A model generated the notes under the pieces. That model was not told the origin of the DNA and did not search any database. It saw only the letters and a program-made list of their open reading frames with translations. The position numbers and the translations under genes were made by a program. From contig NZ_BBLV01000001.1 in assembly GCF_000971115.1 (NCBI RefSeq), forward strand, positions 242,735 to 306,734: a stretch of 64,000 nucleotides of DNA, written 5' to 3'. The stretch comes from Demequina gelatinilytica (lineage in GTDB: Bacteria; Actinomycetota; Actinomycetes; Actinomycetales; Demequinaceae). Position 1 is the stretch's first letter. The number at the start of each line of letters is the position of its first letter. Of this stretch, positions 11,350 through 20,692 are shown one piece after another.

Positions 11350-12389
11350 CCGACACCCCTCCCTCCGAGGCCCTGCCCGCCGCGAGCCCGACGCCCGAGC
11401 CCGAGGCGCCCGCATCGTCCGATGCCGGGGCCGACGCCGGCGCCGAGGCCCGCGCCGCCCTGGGCCGCCTGCGCACCGAGGTGGGCAAGGCCGTCGTGGG
11501 CCAGGACCAGATCGTCACCGGGCTGGTGATCGCGCTCCTGTGCCGCGGGCACGTGCTGCTCGAAGGCGTTCCCGGGGTCGCCAAGACCCTGCTGGTGCGC
11601 GCGCTCGCCGCGTCCCTCGAGGTGGATACCAAGCGCGTGCAGTTCACGCCCGACCTCATGCCCGGCGACGTCACGGGCTCGCTGGTCTACGACGCACGCA
11701 CCGCGGCGTTCTCCTTCCGCGAGGGTCCGCTGTTCACCAACCTCATGCTCGCCGACGAGATCAACCGCACGCCTCCCAAGACGCAGTCCGCGCTGCTCGA
11801 GGCGATGGAGGAGCGACAGGTCACCGTGGACGGCGAGGCACGCGCGCTCCCCGACCCCTTCCTGGTGATCGCGACCCAGAACCCCGTCGAGTACGAGGGC
11901 ACCTACCCGCTGCCGGAGGCGCAGCTCGACCGCTTCATGCTCAAGCTGCCGGTCGCGCTCCCGGGCCGCGACGACGAGGCCACCGTGCTGCGCCGCCATG
12001 CCGCGGGCTTCGACCCGCGCGACCTCGCGGCGGCGGGCGTGGGCGCGGTCGCGAGCATCGCCGACCTCGAGCGCGCGCGTGCGGAGGTCGCGAAGGTCGA
12101 GATCGCGGACGACGTGGTCGCGTACATCGTGGACGTGTGCCGCGCCACCCGCGAGGCGCCGTCGGTCTCGCTCGGCGTCTCCCCGCGCGGCGCGACCGCG
12201 CTCATGCAGACCGCGCGCGCGTGGGCGTGGATGCGCGGCCGCACGTACGTGTCCCCGGACGATGTGAAGGCGCTCGCCGGGTGGACCCTCGCGCACCGCA
12301 TGCGCGTGCGTGCCGAGGCGGAGCTCGAGGGCGTCACCGCCACCACCGTGCTCACGTCCGTGCTCGCGACGGTGCCGGTGCCGCGCTGA
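11346..12389 (+). CDS. MoxR-family AAA+ ATPase
   Basis: A 347-residue ATPase. Walker A lies in LLEGVPGVAKTLLVRAL and Walker B in LMLADEINRTPPKTQ. The MoxR signature EAMEERQVTVDG and sensor-1 IATQNPVEYEGTYPLPEAQ follow. An Ala/Pro/Glu-rich stretch of about 30 residues precedes the core. MoxR proteins act as chaperone-like ATPases with DUF58/VWA partners to mature protein complexes. The GTG start at 11346 overlaps the DUF4350 stop, and the DUF58 partner is directly downstream. Confidence 0.93.
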   Translation: MTDTPPSEALPAASPTPEPEAPASSDAGADAGAEARAALGRLRTEVGKAVVGQDQIVTGLVIALLCRGHVLLEGVPGVAKTLLVRALAASLEVDTKRVQFTPDLMPGDVTGSLVYDARTAAFSFREGPLFTNLMLADEINRTPPKTQSALLEAMEERQVTVDGEARALPDPFLVIATQNPVEYEGTYPLPEAQLDRFMLKLPVALPGRDDEATVLRRHAAGFDPRDLAAAGVGAVASIADLERARAEVAKVEIADDVVAYIVDVCRATREAPSVSLGVSPRGATALMQTARAWAWMRGRTYVSPDDVKALAGWTLAHRMRVRAEAELEGVTATTVLTSVLATVPVPR

Positions 12390-12390
12390 C

Positions 12391-13680
12391 ATGCACCTCA
12401 CGGGCTGGACTGTCGCGCTCACCGCGCTCGGGGTTGTCCCGGCGGCGGTGACGCAGTCGCGCGAGGTCGCGTTCTGGTGGGTCGCGGCGGTGATCGCGCT
12501 CGCGCTGCTCGATACCTGGATGGCGCCGCCGACCGCCTCCGTGGGCGTGCGGCGCGACGTGCCCGGCTCGGTGCGGCTCACGCAGTCGACACGGTCCTCG
12601 CTGCTGGTGGCGAACGTCGGACGCCGGCGTGTGCGCGGCGCGGTGCGTGACGCATGGCAGCCCTCCGCGGGGGCCGACGAGACGCGGCACCGCTTCTCGC
12701 TCGCACGGGGCGAGACGGTGACGTTCCGGACGAGGCTCACCCCCACGCGCCGCGGCGACCGTCACGCGGGTGCCGTCACCGTCCGCACCGACGGCCCGCT
12801 GCGGCTCGCCGGCCGCCAGCGCTCGCTCGACGCCCCTGCGCGTCTGCGGGTGCTGCCCGAGTTCGCGTCGCGACGCCATCTGCCGTCGCGCCTGCGGCGC
12901 CTGCGGGAGATCGACGGACGGACCGCGGTGCAGCTCAAGGGTGCCGGATCCGAGTTCGACTCGCTGCGCGACTACGTGATCGGCGACGACGTCCGCGCGA
13001 TCGACTGGCGCGGAACCGCACGTCGCGGCGAGGTGGTGGTCCGCACGTACCGCCCCGAGCGCGACCGCCGCGTGGTGGTGGTGCTCGACTGCGCGCGGCT
13101 GTCCGCCGCGCGCGTGGGCGACGCTCCCCGCCTCGACGCCTCGATCGAGGCCTCGCTGCTGCTCGCGGCGCTCGCGTCGCGCGCGGGGGACCGCGTCCAG
13201 GCGACCGCGTTCGACCGCGCCGAGCAGGCGCGTGCCGCATCGTCCGGGCCCGCGTTCATGACCGAGCTGGCCGATGCCCTCGCGCCGGTGGAGGCCTCGC
13301 TGCTCGAGCCGGACTGGCCGGCCATGGTGCGCCTGGTCGAGTCGCGCGTGTCCCAGCGCTCGCTGGTGGTGCTGCTCACCACGGTGGAGACCTCCGCTCT
13401 CGACTCGGGGCTGATCGAGGCGGTCGGTGCGCTGCAGCGTCACCACCAGGTGCTCGTGGGCTCCGTCGAGGACCCCGAGCTGGGCTCGATGCTCCGCGCC
13501 CGCGGCGACGCGGACGCGGTCTACGGCGCGGGCGCGGCGTCGCGCGCGCTGCTCGAACGCGAGGCGGTCGCGACGCGGCTGCGTCAGCTCGGTGCGGAGG
13601 TGGTGCTCGCGCTGCCCGACGATCTCGCACCCGCGGTGTGCGACAGGTACCTCGCGCTCAAGGCGGCGGGACGGCTCTAG
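12391..13680 (+). CDS. DUF58-domain protein (MoxR partner)
   Basis: A 429-residue protein with two short N-terminal helices (about 5-40). A beta-rich middle follows, then the DUF58/VWA-like core around GAGSEFDSLRDYVIGDDVR and IDWRGTARRGEVVVRTY. The pairing with the upstream MoxR ATPase, one base away, is the standard arrangement and suggests a role in surface-protein or envelope complex assembly. It is the last gene of the run. A 14-base C tract begins immediately after the TAG stop. Confidence 0.9.
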   Translation: MHLTGWTVALTALGVVPAAVTQSREVAFWWVAAVIALALLDTWMAPPTASVGVRRDVPGSVRLTQSTRSSLLVANVGRRRVRGAVRDAWQPSAGADETRHRFSLARGETVTFRTRLTPTRRGDRHAGAVTVRTDGPLRLAGRQRSLDAPARLRVLPEFASRRHLPSRLRRLREIDGRTAVQLKGAGSEFDSLRDYVIGDDVRAIDWRGTARRGEVVVRTYRPERDRRVVVVLDCARLSAARVGDAPRLDASIEASLLLAALASRAGDRVQATAFDRAEQARAASSGPAFMTELADALAPVEASLLEPDWPAMVRLVESRVSQRSLVVLLTTVETSALDSGLIEAVGALQRHHQVLVGSVEDPELGSMLRARGDADAVYGAGAASRALLEREAVATRLRQLGAEVVLALPDDLAPAVCDRYLALKAAGRL

Positions 13681-13845
13681 CCCCCCCCCCCCCCGAGAGC
13701 CACGGCGAAGTGGTAGCCCTTGGTCGGTTCTCGGACATCCTCGCGCCGCAGTGGTTGCTGGTTGTCGCCTCCGCCGCGGGCCCGACAACCAGCTACCACT
13801 GTGAGGTGGCCATCCGTCAGCAGCGACAACCGGCAACCACTTCGG
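13681..13845. repeat. Poly-C-led intergenic repeat element, copy 1
   Basis: A run of 14 C (13681-13694) is followed by a left arm at 13706-13727 starting CGAAGTGGTAGC. Next comes a 19-bp hairpin, CAGTGGTTGCTGGTTGTCG (13749-13767), paired with 13783-13801 with one mismatch and a 15-nt loop. The right arm at 13824-13845 ends CAACCACTTCGG and is the inverted counterpart of the left arm. Copy 2 lies at 55256-55526. Both sit between convergent genes. No ORF with coding character is seen, so it may be a small non-autonomous mobile repeat. Confidence 0.65.
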
Positions 13846-13882
13846 CACGGCGGCACGGCGGCACGGCGGTGCGGCGGCCCGG
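13843..13882. repeat. Five tandem 8-bp units (CGGCACGG type)
   Basis: Three perfect copies of CGGCACGG are followed by CGGTGCGG and CGGCCCGG, adjoining the right arm of the intergenic repeat. It may vary in copy number between strains. Confidence 0.7.
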
Positions 13883-13904
13883 CGGACGATGCGGGGACCT
13901 CCCG

Positions 13905-14900
13905 TCAGCCCGCGAGCGCGATCTGGTCGGTCGCGAAGTCGCCGTCGGAGTCGCCGCGTGAGCCCGCGAGCGTCGCCGCGCGGCCCGCGACGAAGATGTA
14001 GAGCCAGAACGCCGCGAACGCGATGACGCCGATGGTCACCTTGAGCCACCACGGCATCGCGGAGCCCGTGACGTAGCCCTCGATCAGGCCCGACGCGAAC
14101 AGCGCGGTCACCAGGCCGAGCGTGACGGCGATCGCCGCGCGGCCCTCCTCTGCGAGCGCGCGGACCCGCGGGCGCGGGCCCGGCACGAGCATCGTCCAGC
14201 AGAGGCGAAGTCCGGTGCCCGCCGCGACGAACACCGCCGACAGCTCGAGCAGCCCGTGCGGCGCGATGAGCTGGAAGAAGACGTCGAGCGCGCCCGCCTC
14301 GGCCATCACCGCGCCGGCGACGCCCAGCTGGAGCACCGTGTTGTAGAGCAGGTACAGGGGGAACACCCCGGTGATGCCGAACGCGATGCACTGGGCCGCG
14401 AGCCAGGCGTTGTTGGTCCAGACCAACGCGGAGAAGGACGTCGAGTCGTACTCGGTGTAGTAGCTCGCGAACTGCTCCTCGGCGAGCGCCGCGCGGGCCT
14501 CGGGCGTCCCCACCAGGTCCAGCGCCTCGGGGTGGTTCAGCGTCCACCAGCCCGACAGGAACGCGAGGCCCACCACCGCGAGCGTCACGCCCACGCTCCA
14601 CCACCGCACGCGGTACAGCGCCGCGGGCAGCGTGACGGTGAGGTACCGGACCGCGTCGCCCGTCGACATGGTGTGCGCGCCCGTGAGCCACACGCGCGCG
14701 CTCGCGAGGAGCACCGACAGCCGCGACACCACGGAGGGCTCGGGCGCGGCGGAACGCACCGCCGCGAGGTCTCCGGCCGTCGCCTGGTACAGGCGCGTGA
14801 GCTCGTCCGCCTCGGCGCCCGTGAGCCGCCGCGCGCCGCTCAGCTGCTTGAGCCTCGCCCAGCGTGCCTCGCGCACGGCGCCGAAGGAGTCGATGTCCAC
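13905..14900 (-). CDS. SpoIIM-family (stage II sporulation protein M-like) membrane protein
   Basis: A 331-residue protein. A soluble helical N-terminus of about 95 residues is followed by five or six membrane helices. The family motif around FGITGVFPLYLLYNTVLQLG and IAPHGLLELSAVFVAAGTGL is visible. SpoIIM homologues in non-sporulating actinobacteria lie next to RDD and MoxR/DUF58 genes; their role is unknown but envelope-linked. The start is GTG at 14900. It is divergent from the RDD gene with 41 bp between. Confidence 0.88.
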   Translation of the reverse strand: MDIDSFGAVREARWARLKQLSGARRLTGAEADELTRLYQATAGDLAAVRSAAPEPSVVSRLSVLLASARVWLTGAHTMSTGDAVRYLTVTLPAALYRVRWWSVGVTLAVVGLAFLSGWWTLNHPEALDLVGTPEARAALAEEQFASYYTEYDSTSFSALVWTNNAWLAAQCIAFGITGVFPLYLLYNTVLQLGVAGAVMAEAGALDVFFQLIAPHGLLELSAVFVAAGTGLRLCWTMLVPGPRPRVRALAEEGRAAIAVTLGLVTALFASGLIEGYVTGSAMPWWLKVTIGVIAFAAFWLYIFVAGRAATLAGSRGDSDGDFATDQIALAG

Positions 14901-14941
14901 GCCGCTACGATGCCATACGAGGCCTGGGCCAGGGAGGACGC

Positions 14942-15763
14942 ATGACGGACGAGGACACGATCCTCATCGGCGAGGGCGTGGTGCTCGACTCGGGCGCCGC
15001 CTCCGTGCCGCTCCGGATGCTCTCCGGCCTGATCGACCTGGCCGTCACGGTGCTGGTCCTGGTGGCCGCCTACGCGCTGCTCGACAACGTGCTGGCCGAG
15101 GTGAACGACGCATGGGCGCGCGCGCTCACCATCCTGGTCATGGTCGCGGTGCTGGTGATCGCACCGATCCTGGTCGAGACCCTCACGCGCGGGCGCTCGC
15201 TCGGGCGCTGGGCGGTGGGCCTGCGCATCGTGCGCGACGACGGCGGCCCTGTGAGCGTCCGCCATGCCGCGGCGCGCGCCCTGGTCGGGGTGTTCGAGGT
15301 CTACATGACTCTCGGCATGCTCGCGGTGACCGTGTCCGCGCTCGGCTCGCGCGGCAAGCGCATCGGCGACTACCTCGCGGGCACGTACGCGATGCGCACG
15401 CGCGGGGCGCGACGGGCCCTCCCGCCGCTCGCCATGCCGCCCGCGCTCGCCGGATGGGCCCAGACCGCGGACATCACGCGCCTTCCCGACGGCCTCGCGC
15501 TCACGGCGCGCATGTTCCTGGGCCGCGCGGCGACGATGCACGCACCGTCCCGCGCGCGCATCGGCACCCAGCTGTCGACGCGCTTCGCGACGCACGTCGC
15601 TCCCCTGCCGCCCGCGGGCACGCACCCTGAGGACTTCCTCGCGGCCGTGCTGGTGGCGCGCCGTGACCGCGAGCACGCCGTCGAGGCCGCGCGGATGGCC
15701 CGCTCGGCGAGCGACGCGGCGAGGCTCACGGCGCTGCCGTACGGGATCCCCGACGTCGACTGA
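14942..15763 (+). CDS. RDD-family membrane protein
   Basis: A 273-residue protein with an RDD domain: helices near 25-45 and 55-75, the conserved GRSLGRWAVGLRIVRDDGG and GKRIGDYLAGT. An Ala/Arg-rich soluble C-terminal third follows. The function is unknown; some RDD proteins have been tied to ion exchange. The ATG at 14942 has AGGGAGGA upstream, which rules out the longer in-frame start at 14864. It completes the usual SpoIIM/RDD pair next to the MoxR-DUF58 run. Confidence 0.88.
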   Translation: MTDEDTILIGEGVVLDSGAASVPLRMLSGLIDLAVTVLVLVAAYALLDNVLAEVNDAWARALTILVMVAVLVIAPILVETLTRGRSLGRWAVGLRIVRDDGGPVSVRHAAARALVGVFEVYMTLGMLAVTVSALGSRGKRIGDYLAGTYAMRTRGARRALPPLAMPPALAGWAQTADITRLPDGLALTARMFLGRAATMHAPSRARIGTQLSTRFATHVAPLPPAGTHPEDFLAAVLVARRDREHAVEAARMARSASDAARLTALPYGIPDVD

Positions 15764-15819
15764 GCTCGAGCGCTGACCGTCCCCGACGAGGCACGCGTCA
15801 TTCCTCAGTACCGGTCCGC

Positions 15820-16260
15820 CTAGGCTCGGGACGCCCACTTCCGCAGCTCCTTGGCCGCCTTGCTCTCGAGGGCGACGACCACGACGGGACCGTGCGCGGG
15901 CACGATCGTCAGCTCCACCATCCCCGCATGATCCGCGCCCGACGCGGCCTCCAGCGCGCCCGCGGCCAGGTCGGCGCGCGCGAGCCTCGCGAGGTTCTCC
16001 CCTGCCTCGGTCCCGACCACGAACCGCCCGTCGCTCGTGGTCGCCGCCCATGCCTGGGTCCCCGAGCACGATGCGCGCCAGGTCCGCGTCGGGACCTCGC
16101 CCGGGGCAAGGGCGAAGGCCCGCATGGCCCACGGCCGCATCACGGTCGGCTCGGGCGTGCGGCTCGCACGGAACTGGGCTGAAAGCGCGCCCAGCAGGGG
16201 CCGCCGGAACAGGATCGCCGTGAGGACGAGCGTCGCCCCCAGCAGCTCGAGCGTGTGCAT
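15820..16260 (-). CDS. Conserved hypothetical protein with one N-terminal helix
   Basis: A 146-residue protein with a single N-terminal hydrophobic helix (LELLGATLVLTAILF) followed by a soluble domain of about 110 residues ending KAAKELRKWASRA. No family was recognised. The coding pattern is consistent with the host core genome. It lies just downstream of the split CDF gene on the same strand (15 bp gap). Before the island inserted, it was probably the distal gene of a manB-CDF-this gene unit, so the insertion is likely polar on it. Confidence 0.65.
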   Translation of the reverse strand: MHTLELLGATLVLTAILFRRPLLGALSAQFRASRTPEPTVMRPWAMRAFALAPGEVPTRTWRASCSGTQAWAATTSDGRFVVGTEAGENLARLARADLAAGALEAASGADHAGMVELTIVPAHGPVVVVALESKAAKELRKWASRA

Positions 16261-16275
16261 GACGGCCCCCTCGGC

Positions 16276-16733
16276 TCAGCTCGAGGGCGCCTCGCCCTCG
16301 CCGCTGGCAGCATCGTGCCTGATATCGGGCTCGATGAAGATGAGGCGCACCGCAGGGACGGCCTCGCGGATAAGCGCCTCCGCGGCGTTCGTGCGGGCAG
16401 CGATGGTCTCGAGCGTCTCATCGGCGCCCGCCGCGACCTTGACCGCGACCAGGATGTCCTCGGGCCCCAGGTGCGACGTGCGCAGGTGGATGACGTCGGG
16501 GTAGCCGCCTGCGGCGAGCGCGGCGCGGATCCTCTCGAGGTCCTCCTCGGTCGCGGACTCCCCCAGCAGCATCTCGCGGGTCTCCCTCGCGAGCACGGTC
16601 GCGATGCACACCAGCAGCACGCCGATCATCGCGGTGCCGAACGCGTCCCAGCGGCCGTTGTCCGTCACCAGCGTCATCACCACGCCGAAGAAGGCGAACA
16701 CCAGGCCGATGAGCGCGCCGAAGTCCTCGAGCA
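16276..16733 (-). pseudogene. 3' half of a CDF cation transporter gene, split by the island
   Basis: Codons 165-314 of a cation diffusion facilitator gene, beginning at EDFGALIGLVFAFFG and ending EGEAPSS. It continues in frame with the 5' half at 34391-34883 once the island is removed. The split lies inside the conserved stretch encoding ELPVVLL|EDFGALIGL. The fragment keeps the last two membrane helices and the soluble C-terminal domain (RLIFIEPDI). The open frame extends 46 bases into the island (ATG at 16779), but this is chance readthrough. Without the first four helices and their metal-site residues, transport activity is not expected. Confidence 0.92.
16728..16733. repeat. Left core repeat CGAGCA (attachment site)
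   Basis: The hexamer at the left host-island junction, identical to 34391-34396. It is part of the CDF codons (reads TGCTCG in the gene direction). Just inside the island lies CTCTATG, matched in inverted orientation by CGTAGAG at the right end. Confidence 0.8.
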
Positions 16734-16847
16734 CTCTATGGCCTGATCTGAATGTAGGTAGATGTTGGTCAAACAGCAACTGCCAGGTAAACGCTTGCGC
16801 AATCTAGGGCCCATAGATAGTGTCGGCAGATGTAGGGGGGAGAGCCA

Positions 16848-17963
16848 GTGGCAAACAGTTTTGCCCTTCGGGACGCGGACGGCGCTGTCGTCGGGTACAC
16901 CGTGGTCGACGACGAGTACGAGATCATCGACATCGCTCACGACTGGCTGCAGTTCATCCGTTTGAAGGGTGACTCGCTGAACACGGTCAGGAAGTACAGC
17001 GCGGATCTCGCGTACTTCCTGACCTGGGCGAAGGCCGCGGGCCAGACCGTCTCCGACGCACCCCGGGTCATGACCGGCTTCGTGAGCCTCCTGTCGACTG
17101 ACCCGATCCCTGAGGGACGACGCAATGCTGGCCGACCGCGGTCGCCCGCTCGCTGCAATGACATGCTCGTCGCCGTCCGGTCCTTCTATCGCTGGGCGCT
17201 CGCCCACAATCGCGTTCCAGCTGATCTCGAGACAGTTCTGTGGGAGACCGCGACGCGACGCGGACGCCCGGTGTCGATTGGCGCACATCGCTTTCGCGAG
17301 ATCCGCACCGTGACCAAGCCGACCCTCGACGAGGACGAGATGAACCGACTCATGGCCGTCGCATCGCGCAACCCTCGCGACCTCTTCATCCTGAGCCTGT
17401 TGCGCTTCACGGGCATGCGCAGCGGGCAGATCCTTGGCCTGAGGCTCGAGGACCTGCATTTGCGCGACGACAACCGCCGCTTCGACGATCCGTCCGGAGC
17501 ATCGGGAGGTTGCCGGGTCCGCGGCCCTCACATCCATCGCGTCCGACGCGAGGACAACCCGAACGGCGCATTGAACAAGGCACGCCACATCGACGACGTA
17601 GCTGCGAACGAAGCGCTCGTCGCGGCTTGCTTTGACTATCTCCCCTGGCGCAACGCCCTGCCAGGCGCAGCGAACACAACGATGCTCATCCTTAACAAAC
17701 AGGGCAGGGCCTTGGGCCGCCGCTATCCGGGACGGATGCTTGAGCGACTGTCGAAGACGGCAGGCATCGAGCACGTCGGCCCGCACATGTTCCGTCACAC
17801 TGTCGCGACCACATTGCTCCGTAAGGGCGAGCGCAGAGACACCGTTCAGCGAGTACTCGGGCAAACGCACCCGAACTCCTTGGACCCGTACACCCATGTC
17901 TCGGATCAGGAGCAGCGTGACGCCGTTGATCGGCTCGACGCACCGTGGATGGAGGGGCTGTGA
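16848..17963 (+). CDS. tnpA: Tyrosine recombinase TnpA of a Tn554-like element
   Basis: A 371-residue site-specific recombinase that cuts and rejoins DNA at the element ends, acting with TnpB. The SAM-like DNA-binding domain spans about residues 25-130. Catalytic residues are visible: R191 (TGMRSGQILGL), K244 (NKARHID), H313/R316 (HMFRHT), H341 (GQTHPN) and Tyr348 (DPYTHV). The length matches Tn554 TnpA (about 361 aa from memory). The ATG at 16848 is preceded by GGGGGGAGAG. It is the first gene inside the left end. Its TGA overlaps the tnpB ATG. All catalytic residues appear intact, so the enzyme may be active. Confidence 0.92.
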   Translation: MANSFALRDADGAVVGYTVVDDEYEIIDIAHDWLQFIRLKGDSLNTVRKYSADLAYFLTWAKAAGQTVSDAPRVMTGFVSLLSTDPIPEGRRNAGRPRSPARCNDMLVAVRSFYRWALAHNRVPADLETVLWETATRRGRPVSIGAHRFREIRTVTKPTLDEDEMNRLMAVASRNPRDLFILSLLRFTGMRSGQILGLRLEDLHLRDDNRRFDDPSGASGGCRVRGPHIHRVRREDNPNGALNKARHIDDVAANEALVAACFDYLPWRNALPGAANTTMLILNKQGRALGRRYPGRMLERLSKTAGIEHVGPHMFRHTVATTLLRKGERRDTVQRVLGQTHPNSLDPYTHVSDQEQRDAVDRLDAPWMEGL

Positions 17964-20692
17964 TGCAAGGACCAAACGTCGCGCCGGCTGAGGTCGTCCC
18001 GCTGAACCTTAGGCGCGTCTCGACGCCGATCGGTCCCACGCGGACGCGCGGCAACACGCTTGAGGAGGTGACCGACCTCGATCTCCTTCGCAGTATCGGA
18101 TACGACCCGGGCGAGCAGTTCATCTGGTTCGCCAGCGACCACAAGGGCCTGGTCGGTGTGACGTGTACCGGGTGCGGTGCGAGCAGGCTGTTTGAGACCG
18201 TGTCTGGGACGTTGTGCACCGGCTGCACCGCCGCATGGAAGCGGGATGGCAAGCCGAACATGGAGACCTTTCGCCACGAAGGTCATGGGTCAGACACATC
18301 CACGCCGGCGCTCTGCCGCGTGTGCTGCCTCCCGGGGCACGAGCGTCCAGCGGTTCCCGCTGGCGACCTCTGTCAGACTCACTCGAGGACGAAGCACGGA
18401 GTGGACCTCGTGCCACTCCGTGAATTCGGCGAATGCGCGGTGGAATCGTGCGACCGCATCGCCGCAGGGACGCTTCACCGCGTAGCGTTCTGCGAGTTCC
18501 ACAATCGCCGCCTCTCGGGCATAGCAAGGCTGCAAGGCGAGGGTTTCTCCGACACCGAAGTGTCGGATTTCTGCCGCACGGACCCTAGTGCAGAGCGCGT
18601 CCAGGAGCTTCGCCGCCCCCACGTCGATCTGTCGGGCCTGGCACCCGTAGCCCGGGCACAGGTCCTTGCAATCCTCTCGCTGGGGCTCAAGAAGCGGCTG
18701 CGTTCGACACCACAGACCGCGGCGCGGCTCGCGAAGACTATGGACGCATGCGGCGTGCTGGACGTGTTCGATGTCGTGGACTGGCAGCCGCTGCTGAGCG
18801 ATACCTTCCGGAGGAACGGTGCCTACGCAAACGCTGTGAAGGCCATCCGCTCCCACATTGACGCGCTGCGCTTGGCCACGACAAGCCCGGACGACGAGAT
18901 GGCGAAGGATTCTTGGAACCTGGCGGTGTTCGGCTACCCGCGTGGCGACCGCATTCACTTCGCGGGTGGGCCTGGTCCCGCGAGCGACAAGGTCGGGCAG
19001 CCAATGCCACCCATCCGACCCGAGTGGCTCAAGGCTGCCGCGAAGGCTCGGGCGAGGGAGCTCGTCGCCAGCAGGAAGGGCAAGACGGCCCTCATCAACC
19101 TGGTGCGAGCGTGTGCCGAGTTTGGAAAGACTCTCGCGCTCAGAGAGGACGGCGGCGACGACATCACCCGCCTCGGCCGCGCAGATATCGAGCGTCACCT
19201 CATCCGGCTGAACAAGGCCGAGGACGCCGGCGAACTGGGTAATCAGGTCCACGCACAGGCGGTGGTCCACCTCCGGAAGTTCCTCGCCGTGGCCGAGTCC
19301 AACAGGCTCGTATGGAAGGGTCCAGGGGGTGTCCTGGAGGGCCTTCCCGACACGTTCCGCTTCGTGGAAGGTGACCACGTCCGTCAGACCAAGATTGTCG
19401 CCGCGGACGAGACCGAGGGCAAGTCCGTGCCGCTGAAGGTTATGCGGCAACTGCTCAGTGCCGAGGGCCTTGACGCCCTGCGTCGCGCGGCATTGCACGA
19501 CGGTGAGCGCGGTGTTCGACAGGCCGCAGGCAAGGCGATGGGTCCCGACGACGCCGTCGCGGCCGTCCTCATTCACGCCGAGACCGGACGCCGCACACAG
19601 GAGCTCGTGTCGCTTCGATGGGATTGCTTGGAGGCGCGCGAGCACGTGACGCCCGACGGCCGCACTACCACTAACTGGTTCGTGATCTACGACGCCAACA
19701 AGGTCGGCAAGCGCCGGGTACCCCTGCCCATCAGCGCGGCCACCGCACGGGTTATCAAAGAGCAGCAGAAGCGAGTCGATCTCCGCTACCCAACCACGCC
19801 CACCGCCAAGTTGGCGCTTTTCCCGAAGCATCAGCAGAACCCCCACGGCACCGAATCCACGACGGACGGTTGGTTCTCGACCCTCGTGAGGGAGTGGATG
19901 ACCGAACTCGGCACGATTGAGGGCGTTGACGTCGATCTCGATGGGCAGCCCCTCCCCTACCCCTTGGACACCATTACCCCGTACTCCTTCAGGCACACCT
20001 ACGCGCAGCGTCACGCGGATGGCGGGACTCCCCCAGAGGTTTTGCAGGAGATCATGGGCCACCAGAACTTGGAGACAACACAGACGTACTACCAGGTGAG
20101 CCGCAAGCGCCAGATCGAGGCGGTGCGAGCCCTGGCTCCGCTGCAGATTGACTTCAAGGGCGTTCACAGCGGCTTGACGTCGCCGGAGGTCGATGATGCG
20201 GCTGCCAGCCTGTACGTCCTCGGAGGTCTTGCCGTGCCGTACGGCAACTGCACGGAGCCCAACAACAACCGGGCCGGGGGCAAGGCCTGCGCGTTCAGGC
20301 ATCTGTGCCTCGGGTGCGGGTTCTTCCGTACCGACCCTTCCCACTTGCCTGACCTGCGCTACGCCCTGGAGCGCCACCTGACCGACAGGACCGAGGTACG
20401 CATCGCGCTCGATGCCGGCATGCTCGAGCCGTGGACCGCCGAGATCGCGATGCCGCACGACATGGAGGTGGCCAAACTTCGGCTTCTTGTGGAGCGCTGC
20501 GAGGCTCAGCTCACGAGCCTGGACTCTGCGACGCGAACCGCTCTCGAGGATCGACTGGACACCATCACCGAGGCGCGCGCGTTCATCTTGGCGACACTCC
20601 CGGCCGAGATGCTCATCGGCGCGGACGTGCATGCCCCCGAGCGTCCGACCGTGATCGAGGTCGCACCCGACAACGTGACAGGAGGTGCCTGA
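17963..20692 (+). CDS. tnpB: Large tyrosine recombinase TnpB of a Tn554-like element
   Basis: A 909-residue recombinase, longer than Tn554 TnpB (about 630 aa). The extra N-terminal part has predicted zinc sites: C68/C71 with C85/C88, then C118/C121/C122 with C137/H140. The catalytic core contains Arg in AETGRRTQELVSLRW, Lys in KVGKRRVPL, the box SFRHTYAQRHADGG, GHQ and the nucleophile Tyr in TTQTYYQVS. The first His of the HxxR motif is replaced (PYSFRH). A C-terminal Cys/His cluster, ACAFRHLCLGCGF, is typical of TnpB. The ATG shares its A with the tnpA stop and has GGAGGGG upstream; a start at 17945 is possible but unneeded. Confidence 0.9.
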   Translation: MQGPNVAPAEVVPLNLRRVSTPIGPTRTRGNTLEEVTDLDLLRSIGYDPGEQFIWFASDHKGLVGVTCTGCGASRLFETVSGTLCTGCTAAWKRDGKPNMETFRHEGHGSDTSTPALCRVCCLPGHERPAVPAGDLCQTHSRTKHGVDLVPLREFGECAVESCDRIAAGTLHRVAFCEFHNRRLSGIARLQGEGFSDTEVSDFCRTDPSAERVQELRRPHVDLSGLAPVARAQVLAILSLGLKKRLRSTPQTAARLAKTMDACGVLDVFDVVDWQPLLSDTFRRNGAYANAVKAIRSHIDALRLATTSPDDEMAKDSWNLAVFGYPRGDRIHFAGGPGPASDKVGQPMPPIRPEWLKAAAKARARELVASRKGKTALINLVRACAEFGKTLALREDGGDDITRLGRADIERHLIRLNKAEDAGELGNQVHAQAVVHLRKFLAVAESNRLVWKGPGGVLEGLPDTFRFVEGDHVRQTKIVAADETEGKSVPLKVMRQLLSAEGLDALRRAALHDGERGVRQAAGKAMGPDDAVAAVLIHAETGRRTQELVSLRWDCLEAREHVTPDGRTTTNWFVIYDANKVGKRRVPLPISAATARVIKEQQKRVDLRYPTTPTAKLALFPKHQQNPHGTESTTDGWFSTLVREWMTELGTIEGVDVDLDGQPLPYPLDTITPYSFRHTYAQRHADGGTPPEVLQEIMGHQNLETTQTYYQVSRKRQIEAVRALAPLQIDFKGVHSGLTSPEVDDAAASLYVLGGLAVPYGNCTEPNNNRAGGKACAFRHLCLGCGFFRTDPSHLPDLRYALERHLTDRTEVRIALDAGMLEPWTAEIAMPHDMEVAKLRLLVERCEAQLTSLDSATRTALEDRLDTITEARAFILATLPAEMLIGADVHAPERPTVIEVAPDNVTGGA

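Noticed and set aside
13843..13882. CRISPR-like array
   Set aside because: The units are 8 bp and contiguous without spacers, and no cas genes are present.
16729..16779. A complete 167-codon CDF-like protein starting at ATG 16779
   Set aside because: The first 17 residues come from the island end, and the protein lacks the first four helices. It is a fragment of a split gene.
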